This document shows positions 17,503 to 22,932 of a stretch of 64,000 bases of DNA, one piece after another (position 1 is the first letter of the stretch; each line of letters starts with the position of its first letter). The stretch lies in IMG/VR virus record IMGVR_UViG_3300009081_000009, positions 1 through 64,000 of that record. One strand, given 5' to 3'. Made by a program: the position numbers and the translations under genes. Source of the DNA: a virus. The notes beneath the pieces are model-generated. The model saw only the letters and a list, made by a program, of their open reading frames with translations. It was not told the DNA's origin and made no database searches.

Positions 17503-17585
17503 TTGTCCATGTAGGAGTCGAACCTACAGTATCCTTTCGGATGCCAGATTCAAAATCTGGTGAGCTACCATTACTCTAATGGACA
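17503..17585 (-). tRNA. Class II tRNA with TTG (Gln) anticodon
   Basis: Acceptor TGTCCAT/ATGGACA, D stem GAGT/GCTC, anticodon stem CCAGA/TCTGG with loop TTTTGAA (anticodon TTG), T arm GTAGG-TTCGACT-CCTAC. The variable region is 16 nt with a 4-bp stem ATCC/GGAT capped by GAAA, which is the class II form typical of Leu, Ser and Tyr tRNAs, not Gln. Discriminator A. The decoding identity is therefore uncertain: Gln by anticodon, Leu- or Tyr-like by body. Confidence 0.8.
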
Positions 17586-17590
17586 TCATA

Positions 17591-17663
17591 TTGTCCGTGC
17601 TGGACTCGAACCAGCATCCTTGTGCTTCAAAGGCACCTGCTCCACCAATTGAGCTAACGGACA
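17591..17663 (-). tRNA. tRNA-Gln (TTG)
   Basis: Acceptor TGTCCGT/ACGGACA, D stem GCTC/GAGC, anticodon loop CTTTGAA (TTG), short variable region, T arm GCTGG-TTCGAGT-CCAGC. The 27-43 pair of the anticodon stem is G-A. A normal class I Gln tRNA, next to the class II tRNA with the same anticodon. Confidence 0.9.
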
Positions 17664-17669
17664 TCAAAT

Positions 17670-17759
17670 TTATTTATCACATTTAGAACACTTAATTTCA
17701 TTATTATAAGTGAAATATAATAATGAACCACATCTATCACACATCTTTACATAATACAT
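17670..17759 (-). CDS. 29-residue CxxC/CxxC mini zinc-ribbon ORF
   Basis: A tiny ORF starting MYYVKMCDRCG and ending IKCSKCDK, with two CxxC knuckles 15 residues apart that could bind one zinc ion. The ATG is preceded by AGAGG at 5 nt, a strong ribosome site. It lies between the terminator at 17775-17804 and tRNA-Gln(TTG), so it would be expressed only when that terminator is read through. No family known to me; expression is inferred from the ribosome site. Confidence 0.5.
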   Translation of the reverse strand: MYYVKMCDRCGSLLYFTYNNEIKCSKCDK

Positions 17760-17774
17760 ATACACCTCTATATA

Positions 17775-17804
17775 CGAAAAGAACTCTTGCTTCTGCAAGA
17801 GTCC
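17775..17804 (-). terminator. Attenuator-type terminator before the Gln tRNAs
   Basis: On the minus strand GGACTCTTGC and GCAAGAGTTC form a 10-bp stem (one G-U pair) with an AGAA loop, followed by TTTTC. It lies between the poly-Gln leader ORF and the Gln tRNA genes. Confidence 0.65.
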
Positions 17805-17827
17805 CTAATTTATTTGACATAGCAACA

Positions 17828-17890
17828 TCAATCAGGTGGTCTAGCAGAGCTATCCATTACTTGTTGTTGCTGTTGTTGATTTGTCTTCAT
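17828..17890 (-). CDS. Poly-Gln leader peptide
   Basis: A 20-residue ORF, MKTNQQQQQQVMDSS then ARPPD, with six consecutive Gln codons (CAA/CAG). The ATG sits 6 nt after TATATT of a consensus promoter, so the transcript would be leaderless. The Gln codons (17861-17871) can pair with the sequence just after the stop codon (17821-17831) with one mismatch in 11, and a terminator follows. Downstream genes are two tRNAs with Gln anticodon TTG and one tRNA-Gln(CTG). It looks like an attenuation leader; there is no direct evidence that it is translated. Confidence 0.5.
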   Translation of the reverse strand: MKTNQQQQQQVMDSSARPPD

Positions 17891-17896
17891 ATTACT

Positions 17897-17925
17897 AATA
17901 TAGTTCTTTTTTAGTGTTTTGTCAA
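17897..17925 (-). promoter_or_regulatory. Consensus promoter TTGACA-17-TATATT
   Basis: -35 at 17920-17925 and -10 at 17897-17902, spaced 17 nt. It drives the poly-Gln leader and the Gln tRNA genes. The segment AAAAAGAACTATATTA is shared with the promoter at 19073. Confidence 0.75.
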
Positions 17926-17945
17926 TACTTTTTTATATTTTTTAG

Positions 17946-18017
17946 TGATCCCACAGGAAATCGAATCCTGCTCCACGGATTAAAAGTCCGTTGCTTAACC
18001 TTCCAAGCTCTGAGATC
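17946..18017 (-). tRNA. tRNA-Lys (TTT), copy 3
   Basis: Acceptor GATCTCA/TGGGATC, D stem GCTT/AAGC, anticodon stem ACGGA/TCCGT with loop CTTTTAA, T arm CAGGA-TTCGATT-TCCTG. Discriminator A, no encoded CCA. Confidence 0.88.
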
Positions 18018-18023
18018 ATATAG

Positions 18024-18095
18024 TGGTTCCACAGGGATTCGAACCCTGTTCCATCGGTTAAGAGCCGATTGCATCTCCTATTATGCTTTGGAACC
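18024..18095 (-). tRNA. tRNA-Lys (CTT)
   Basis: Acceptor GGTTCCA/TGGAACC, D stem GCAT/ATGC, anticodon stem ATCGG/CCGAT with loop CTCTTAA, T arm CAGGG-TTCGAAT-CCCTG. Discriminator A. Confidence 0.9.
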
Positions 18096-18099
18096 TTAG

Positions 18100-18174
18100 T
18101 GGAACTGGTGGGACTTGAACCCACGACCCATCGCTTAAAAGGCGATTGCTCTAAACCAACTGAGCTACAATTCC
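18100..18174 (-). tRNA. tRNA-Lys (TTT), copy 2
   Basis: Acceptor GGAATTG/CAGTTCC with one G-U, D stem GCTC/GAGC, anticodon stem ATCGC/GCGAT with loop CTTTTAA, T arm GTGGG-TTCAAGT-CCCAC. Confidence 0.9.
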
Positions 18175-18177
18175 ATA

Positions 18178-18249
18178 TGGGTGTGGAGAGATTTGAACTC
18201 TCGACTCGCTGATTAAAAGTCAGCTACTCTACCACTGAGTTACACACCC
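18178..18249 (-). tRNA. tRNA-Lys (TTT), copy 1
   Basis: Acceptor GGGTGTG/CACACCC, D stem ACTC/GAGT, anticodon stem GCTGA/TCAGC with loop CTTTTAA, T arm GAGAG-TTCAAAT-CTCTC. First gene after the terminator at 18250-18287. Confidence 0.9.
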
Positions 18250-18287
18250 TAAAAAATAAAAAACCTCACAACAACTGTTGCGAGGTT
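18250..18287 (-). terminator. Attenuator-type terminator before the Lys tRNAs
   Basis: On the minus strand AACCTCGCAAC and GTTGTGAGGTT form an 11-bp stem (one G-U) with loop AGTT, followed by T6 and further Ts. Its 5' arm (18280-18287) is perfectly complementary over 8 bp to the end of the upstream leader ORF (18321-18328). Confidence 0.8.
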
Positions 18288-18311
18288 CAGTGAAAATCAT
18301 ATAATATGATG

Positions 18312-18371
18312 TTACACAACAACCTCGCTTGGTTGCTTTTTCTGTTTATTTTGTTTACTAATCATCTGCAT
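18312..18371 (-). CDS. Lys/Gln-rich leader peptide
   Basis: A 19-residue ORF, MQMISKQNKQKKQPSEVVV, with AGGA 7 nt before the ATG. Eight of its codons are Lys or Gln. The last codons contain GCGAGGTT (18321-18328), which can pair either upstream with GCAACC (18331-18336) or downstream with the 5' arm of the terminator. Four Lys tRNA genes follow the terminator. This is the arrangement of amino-acid attenuation leaders such as trpL and hisL. Confidence 0.55.
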   Translation of the reverse strand: MQMISKQNKQKKQPSEVVV

Positions 18372-18401
18372 AATCTTATCCTATTAAAAACATTCATTTA
18401 G

Positions 18402-18473
18402 TGGTTGCACGGGTATCGAACCCGATCTCCAGATTTTCAGTCTAGCGCATCTACCATATATGCTATCACAACC
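18402..18473 (-). tRNA. tRNA-Phe (GAA), copy 2
   Basis: Acceptor GGTTGTG/TGCAACC with two G-U pairs, D stem GCAT/ATGC, anticodon stem CTAGA/TCTGG with loop CTGAAAA, T stem only four clean pairs. More degenerate than the neighbouring Phe copy. Confidence 0.8.
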
Positions 18474-18477
18474 ATAG

Positions 18478-18550
18478 TGGTCAGGATCGGAGTTGAACCG
18501 ATGACGCAAGCATTTTCAGTGCTTCGCTCTACCTACTGAGCTACCTGACC
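18478..18550 (-). tRNA. tRNA-Phe (GAA), copy 1
   Basis: Perfect acceptor GGTCAGG/CCTGACC, D stem GCTC/GAGC, anticodon stem AAGCA/TGCTT with loop CTGAAAA, T arm ATCGG-TTCAACT-CCGAT. Discriminator A. Confidence 0.92.
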
Positions 18551-18602
18551 ATATAAAAAAGTCACTTTCATCAGTATTTTCACTAAATCGAGATAATCCC
18601 AT
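18516..18602 (-). CDS. Possible small ORF running into tRNA-Phe
   Basis: A 28-residue ORF starting MGLSRFSENTDESDFFIW with GAGGA 7 nt before the ATG and three Phe codons, ending inside the tRNA-Phe gene. It could be another leader peptide, but no convincing terminator hairpin lies between it and the tRNA; only a T6 run is seen. Kept at low confidence. Confidence 0.25.
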   Translation of the reverse strand: MGLSRFSENTDESDFFIWSGSSVGRAKH

Positions 18603-18671
18603 TTTTCTATCCTCAAGTAAACTAAGCTACCACTATGCATCTAACTTATAGGTCTAGATACTTGACCTTTA

Positions 18672-18753
18672 TGGATCAGGCAGGATTCGAACCTGCAATG
18701 CCCGAAGGCGGGTGGGTTACAGCCACCTGAACAACCAATTGTTCAACTGATCC
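18672..18753 (-). tRNA. tRNA-Tyr (GTA), copy 2
   Basis: Acceptor GGATCAG/CTGATCC, D stem GAAC/GTTC, anticodon stem GGTGG/CCACC with loop CTGTAAC, class II variable arm with GCC-TTCG-GGC, T arm GCAGG-TTCGAAT-CCTGC. Confidence 0.92.
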
Positions 18754-18759
18754 TTATAG

Positions 18760-18832
18760 TGGATGTGGTAGGATTTGAACCTACTTCCCCTGCATTATGA
18801 GAGCAGTGCTCGACCAATTGAGCTTCACATCC
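18760..18832 (-). tRNA. tRNA-Met (CAT)
   Basis: Acceptor GGATGTG/CACATCC, D stem GCTC/GAGC, anticodon loop CTCATAA with a T-T mismatch at the top of the stem, T arm GTAGG-TTCAAAT-CCTAC. It lacks initiator features such as the GGG/CCC anticodon stem. A modified Ile-CAT tRNA cannot be excluded. Confidence 0.88.
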
Positions 18833-18836
18833 ATAG

Positions 18837-18917
18837 TGGGTTAGGTAGGGGTCGAACCTACAGTGCCCGAAGGCGGGGGATTTACAGTCCCCGGAGCAAC
18901 CATTGCTCAACTAACCC
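18837..18917 (-). tRNA. tRNA-Tyr (GTA), copy 1
   Basis: Acceptor GGGTTAG/CTAACCC, D stem GAGC/GCTC, anticodon stem GGGGA/TCCCC with loop CTGTAAA, class II variable arm GCC-TTCG-GGC, T arm GTAGG-TTCGACC-CCTAC. First tRNA after the terminator at 18929-18956. Confidence 0.92.
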
Positions 18918-18928
18918 AAATTACATAA

Positions 18929-18956
18929 CAAAAACCCACTTCTTTTGGAAGTGGGC
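18929..18956 (-). terminator. Attenuator-type terminator before the Tyr/Met/Phe tRNAs
   Basis: On the minus strand CCCACTTC and GAAGTGGG form an 8-bp stem with loop CAAAA, followed by T5. Its 5' arm segment CACTTCC (18947-18953) is complementary to GGAAGTG in the upstream leader ORF (19005-19011). Confidence 0.8.
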
Positions 18957-18993
18957 TTTATAACTTTTGCCATACGCATTTTACGTATATAAG

Positions 18994-19065
18994 TTATCGC
19001 ATCACACTTCCTTTCGGAGTTGTTTTTATAAATCGATAATACTTATATATGCGTTTCATGTTCAT
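18994..19065 (-). CDS. Tyr/Lys/Phe-rich leader peptide
   Basis: A 23-codon ORF with the core KRIYKYYRFIK. The ATG at 19059 has AAGG 7 nt upstream and is the likelier start (21 residues); the ATG at 19065 lies 7 nt after TATATT. Three Tyr, one Phe and four Lys codons precede a segment GGAAGTG able to pair with the following terminator. The next genes are tRNA-Tyr, Met, Tyr, Phe, Phe. Interpreted as an attenuation leader; translation has not been shown. Confidence 0.5.
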   Translation of the reverse strand: MNMKRIYKYYRFIKTTPKGSVMR

Positions 19066-19072
19066 ACCTTAT

Positions 19073-19103
19073 AATATAGTTCTTTTTAAGACACTTTGAT
19101 AAA
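19073..19103 (-). promoter_or_regulatory. Promoter of the Tyr/Lys/Phe leader
   Basis: -10 TATATT at 19073-19078 with a partial -35 (TTATCA, spacing 18). It shares AAAAAGAACTATATTA with the promoter of the poly-Gln leader. Confidence 0.5.
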
Positions 19104-19143
19104 CTTTTTTAGAGAAATACTACTTTTCTTTCTCTATGTATAC

Positions 19144-19172
19144 AATATAGGAAAAAATTCAATGAATGTCAA
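19144..19172 (-). promoter_or_regulatory. Consensus promoter TTGACA-17-TATATT upstream of the tRNA cluster
   Basis: -35 at 19167-19172 and -10 at 19144-19149 with 17-nt spacing, just downstream of the 540-aa gene's stop. The transcript begins with an inverted repeat (AGAGAAA/TTTCTCT). Probably the main early promoter of the tRNA cluster. Confidence 0.75.
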
Positions 19173-19186
19173 TGAAAAAGTACAAT

Positions 19187-20809
19187 TTATTCACTTTCCG
19201 GTGGATTGTACTTAATATACTCAGCATATTCATCCATAATTCGCTTATTTTCCGCTTTTTGCCACTTATCGGCCTCATCCAACTGTTTTTTAGTTCCTAT
19301 TGGTTTTGGGGGTTTACGATTCATATCCTTTTCTGAGTCTCTTATATCACTTGCATTCATTTTCAACCTCATTAAATAGTCATCTGGATATTCTTCTAAT
19401 TGCCATTTACTAACACCAGTTACTTTTTTAAGAAATTCTTTTTTATTATTGTCATTCATTGCCTTAAACATAGAAATGATTGAGAATATTGTTTTATCTC
19501 TATAACTCATATCATCTGAATTCAACTTTGATTTTGTGGTAGGTGGATACCATCCCTGTCCTTCTATGATTCCAGCACCCTCTTCCATTTTTCGTAACCT
19601 ATCATAATAATCAGGAATTTCAGCTTCATGATCCTTTGCGATTTCATACGCTATCTCTGGATTATTAGTATGTTCAGACTCTACATCTACGCCCATATCC
19701 AATTGATCCTCTATATCCTCTACAGGAAGTCCATGTTTCTTTGCTATGTCTTCTGGTGTCATTCCATCAGCTCTGCCACCAATAAGATGCTCAGCAGCTT
19801 CGAATCGACCTTTGGGTTTACTATAATGTTCATTCATGACTGTCTTTGTCAATCCTGCATCACGTAACATTAATTCACCGCGACATTTACCATATGATCC
19901 AAGTCTGGTTAAGTCACCACCCATCAATTCCATACTACCCATTAAATCAAATACACCAGAAATAAATTCATTCTCCCATAATTGTTCCATTTGCTCTGAT
20001 GTTAAATAACGAGGACTTCTACTATTACCTCTGACATCAGCTTCATGTGTTAATATAGCTTGACAATACAATTTGAATGGAATCCCAAGCAATCGTTCAA
20101 ATTCTTTTTGTGTAATTCCATCTACTCTATCGCTAATTAACCACAAATCTTCGGGATCACTATCATATACTTTAGCAGCAACACCAGACTGTTGAACATA
20201 TCCATCAGCCTCAGTTCCATTCTGAGCAATTCCTTTAGCATTTTTTGCCAATTTTAATACTTTATCATTACCTAAATCAAATGTTGTACGAGAACTTCCT
20301 GTACCCAATTGAGATAATTTTGATTTAGCATATTTAACTCTTGCAGCAAAACTAGGTAATTGTTTAAATGTTTTTACATCAAATGGCATATCTTGAATAG
20401 ATGTATCTAATCCTTCCAATATGCAAGTTATTAATGAATCATCAGCATTACCTCTAAATGATTCAATGAAAATACGTAATGCGTTATATGATTCTGTCAT
20501 TGGTCTTACCATTGAGTTTGATATAGTGAAATCTTTATGTCGGCCTTTATTTGGTTTAAATCCTAACCCTTTATAAAATTTTAGTAGTTTACCTTTTTTG
20601 CCACCAAAATCAGTTGATGGTGATAGTGATACTTGTTTCTTTACACTATTTGCGTATTGAATTATATCATTCATAATATTAGTCCCTATTCCTGAATTTC
20701 GTAATTCAGGATTGACTACTATTTTAGATACTTCTACACTATTACGTCCATCCCAGACAAATAAGTCAGCGACATCTTTATATTTATCTTTGATTTGATC
20801 TAATGTCAT
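19187..20809 (-). CDS. GNAT / kinase-like / DUF5661 fusion protein
   Basis: About 540 residues. Residues 1-100 match a GNAT acetyltransferase: VSKIVVNPELRNSGIGTNIMN is the acetyl-CoA loop (R/Q-x-x-G-x-G/A), and LLKFYKGLGFK closes the domain. Residues about 150-330 contain GTGSSRTTFDLG and KVLKLAKNAKGIAQN, resembling a kinase N-lobe found in many phage proteins. Near residue 380, MGVDVESEHTNNPEIAYEIAKDH with DYYDRLRKME is the DUF5661 signature. The ATG at 20809 has GAGAG upstream; ATGs at 20821 and 20824 and a TTG at 20830 are alternatives overlapping the previous gene. The neighbours are structural genes, so it may be packaged or modify host proteins, but the substrate is unknown. Confidence 0.7.
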   Translation of the reverse strand: MTLDQIKDKYKDVADLFVWDGRNSVEVSKIVVNPELRNSGIGTNIMNDIIQYANSVKKQVSLSPSTDFGGKKGKLLKFYKGLGFKPNKGRHKDFTISNSMVRPMTESYNALRIFIESFRGNADDSLITCILEGLDTSIQDMPFDVKTFKQLPSFAARVKYAKSKLSQLGTGSSRTTFDLGNDKVLKLAKNAKGIAQNGTEADGYVQQSGVAAKVYDSDPEDLWLISDRVDGITQKEFERLLGIPFKLYCQAILTHEADVRGNSRSPRYLTSEQMEQLWENEFISGVFDLMGSMELMGGDLTRLGSYGKCRGELMLRDAGLTKTVMNEHYSKPKGRFEAAEHLIGGRADGMTPEDIAKKHGLPVEDIEDQLDMGVDVESEHTNNPEIAYEIAKDHEAEIPDYYDRLRKMEEGAGIIEGQGWYPPTTKSKLNSDDMSYRDKTIFSIISMFKAMNDNNKKEFLKKVTGVSKWQLEEYPDDYLMRLKMNASDIRDSEKDMNRKPPKPIGTKKQLDEADKWQKAENKRIMDEYAEYIKYNPPESE

Positions 20810-20810
20810 A

Positions 20811-22139
20811 TTAGCTCTCATCATATTCAATTATAATATTTGGTGTCGCTTGTCCAACTGTTGAGCTTCCTGTAACTTTAAGTTGTAAATACACATAATC
20901 AGTTTCACCAGCAGACATAGGATTATTTATACCAGCCCCAACAGTTTTTATATTATAGTTTCCTACCAATCCAGTTCTTGTATTTGTAACTTGGTTTCCA
21001 TAACAAGTATTTCTCACTGATTGATATCCTAAAATTTTATAACCAGCTTCCTTTACTGCTATTGGATCAATAGTAACAATTTCATTAACAGTCCCACCAT
21101 TTTCCACTGTAATTCCGTAAATTACCATGTGATATTCATTGTTTGCGATCACATCATCTTTATTATCTAGGAATCGTATAGGATCTGTATCGCCATTAAT
21201 ATTAATAAATCTATATATTCGATTTTCTAAAAAATTAAGGACAGGACTTTTTGTTCCATTCAGATAGAATGCTTTGGTTCCTGCTTGTGTTTCTCTGACT
21301 TCCACTGTATATTCTTCGGTAGTCGCTGGAGTCGTAGATAGATCTATCCATGTTATAGTATATCCGATTTCTGTTTTTATTACATCACCATACTTAAATC
21401 CATTAGGATATGCAGTCAATAAAGCACTAGATGCCGTTAATGTAACTACTCGTTCACCGGATACCGTAGTAACGACAATATCAGAACTTGATATAGGCAA
21501 ATTAGTAGCAGGATCTAAAATAGTAAATACAATAGCACCATTAGTTTTATCTATAAATTGATACGTACTACCTTGAACAATTGGAACATCTATCTGTCTG
21601 TCTTCATTTAGATAAATTAGATTTCCCGTTCCGATATCATGCATACTTATGTTATAATTAATTACAGCTAACCGTTCATCAACATATTGACCGTAATTAT
21701 TATTTACAGTTAATAAAAATGGACTTTCTTTAGTATAATTCCAAATACTATTAGTAGCTATCATAGATACAGTATTTGTTGGTTTTGTATAAGATACTGA
21801 ATTTCCTATATATAAAGTTGGAATGTTTAAATCAGCAGGAGCTTCGGTTTCTGGATATATTCTAATATGACTCAACTGATTAGATGGTGGAGTTTTTAGA
21901 ACTAACTTAAATACAGATTCAAATGAATAGGCTATAGCATCTGGATCATCCGGTCTATACACGCAATATGTATTGGCATCAGATTTATCATCGCTTGGTA
22001 CAACAACACCGGGATTCGGCATTTGTTGATATACAGCAGGAACAGCAGCATCGATTCTTTTTATACCAATGCTGGTTACAGGAGTTCCGAATGTTCCGTC
22101 TTTACCTGTATACTTATAAATGTTAAAAGTTGCACTCAT
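20811..22139 (-). CDS. Structural protein, neck/tail region
   Basis: 442 residues, rich in Thr, Asn, Ile and Val, typical of beta-rich virion proteins. Residues about 310-370 (NRIYRFININGDTDPIRFLD, then IYGITVENGG) resemble the cupredoxin-like segment found in many myovirus structural proteins. TTTGGAG lies 8 nt before the ATG and it follows the gp13-like neck gene by 17 nt, so it is co-transcribed with it. A neck, collar or tail decoration role is possible. I do not recognise a specific T4 homologue. Confidence 0.65.
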   Translation of the reverse strand: MSATFNIYKYTGKDGTFGTPVTSIGIKRIDAAVPAVYQQMPNPGVVVPSDDKSDANTYCVYRPDDPDAIAYSFESVFKLVLKTPPSNQLSHIRIYPETEAPADLNIPTLYIGNSVSYTKPTNTVSMIATNSIWNYTKESPFLLTVNNNYGQYVDERLAVINYNISMHDIGTGNLIYLNEDRQIDVPIVQGSTYQFIDKTNGAIVFTILDPATNLPISSSDIVVTTVSGERVVTLTASSALLTAYPNGFKYGDVIKTEIGYTITWIDLSTTPATTEEYTVEVRETQAGTKAFYLNGTKSPVLNFLENRIYRFININGDTDPIRFLDNKDDVIANNEYHMVIYGITVENGGTVNEIVTIDPIAVKEAGYKILGYQSVRNTCYGNQVTNTRTGLVGNYNIKTVGAGINNPMSAGETDYVYLQLKVTGSSTVGQATPNIIIEYDES

Positions 22140-22156
22140 TGATAATACTCCAAATT

Positions 22157-22903
22157 TTACATATCCAAATCAGTCATTATGAATGGTGTAGCGGATTCCA
22201 GTCTGATTTCTTTCTTTAATTCTTTAAAAGTTGTTGTGGCATCATCTAATAATTTTTGCCCATTAACTTTACCACCACCCGGAAATGTATAATCATCTCT
22301 ACTTAAAATCTTACCCCATAACATTTCCGTTTTAGCAACAACCATTTCACGAAATAATGGATTTGCGAATACTTCCGAAATTGCTGATTTTCTATAAATT
22401 CTACACATAGCAACTCTATCAGCTCTAGGAGTTGGAATTATTCTTAATTTATGTGCCTGTGGGTGAAATCTAACCTGATATTGAACACCAACCAATTTTT
22501 GGACATCTGCTAGGTATCTCATTGCACCTGCGTATGTCACAAGGTCGAATTGCGACCATCCAGTGGTTGCTACAAGTGATTCTCCAGCACCAACATCAAA
22601 TGCAGTCCATGGTGTGAATCCGTTACCAAATGATGGAGCTACGTCAATCACATCTGTAACTTCGGCAGGTACATCATATTCAATGATACCAGCTTTTAAT
22701 CTAAGAACCATCCAATCATGAAAACTTGCTTCATCTTGGTTTTCTCTATAAAACCAATCAAGACAGTCATTAATAGCCAAATGAATATGACCAAGACCAT
22801 TTTTTTCTTCTAATTCTAATTCGATTTCAAGTACAGGAGAGCCTAACGCAGCTTTGACATATTCAACCATGTCATCTCGTGTAATGTAACTATACATTGC
22901 CAT
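22157..22903 (-). CDS. Neck protein (T4 gp13-like)
   Basis: 248 residues (T4 gp13 is 309). ITRDDMVEYVKAALGSPVLEIEL, CLDWFYRENQDEASFHDWM and a C-terminal region with MVVAKTEMLWGKILSRDDYTFPGGGKVNG resemble the gp13-type head-completion proteins of T4-like phages, which seal the portal and join head to tail. The late box at 22924-22932 overlaps the end of the upstream 1279-aa gene. Assignment is by overall pattern recognition, so moderate. Confidence 0.6.
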   Translation of the reverse strand: MAMYSYITRDDMVEYVKAALGSPVLEIELELEEKNGLGHIHLAINDCLDWFYRENQDEASFHDWMVLRLKAGIIEYDVPAEVTDVIDVAPSFGNGFTPWTAFDVGAGESLVATTGWSQFDLVTYAGAMRYLADVQKLVGVQYQVRFHPQAHKLRIIPTPRADRVAMCRIYRKSAISEVFANPLFREMVVAKTEMLWGKILSRDDYTFPGGGKVNGQKLLDDATTTFKELKKEIRLESATPFIMTDLDM

Positions 22904-22923
22904 ATTATTATCCTATTTTATTA

Positions 22924-22932
22924 TAGTTTATA
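22924..22932 (-). promoter_or_regulatory. Late promoter TATAAACTA
   Basis: Late box 21 nt upstream of the gp13-like gene, overlapping the 3' end of the 1279-aa gene. Confidence 0.6.

Noticed and set aside
17503-17585. tRNA-Leu(CAA) on the plus strand
   Set aside because: The plus strand would give a Leu-type anticodon loop, but it lacks a T loop near its 3' end; only the minus strand folds as a full tRNA.
18516-18602. A fourth attenuation leader before the Phe tRNAs
   Set aside because: The ORF has Phe codons and a good ribosome site, but no convincing terminator hairpin separates it from tRNA-Phe, so it is listed only as a weak ORF.
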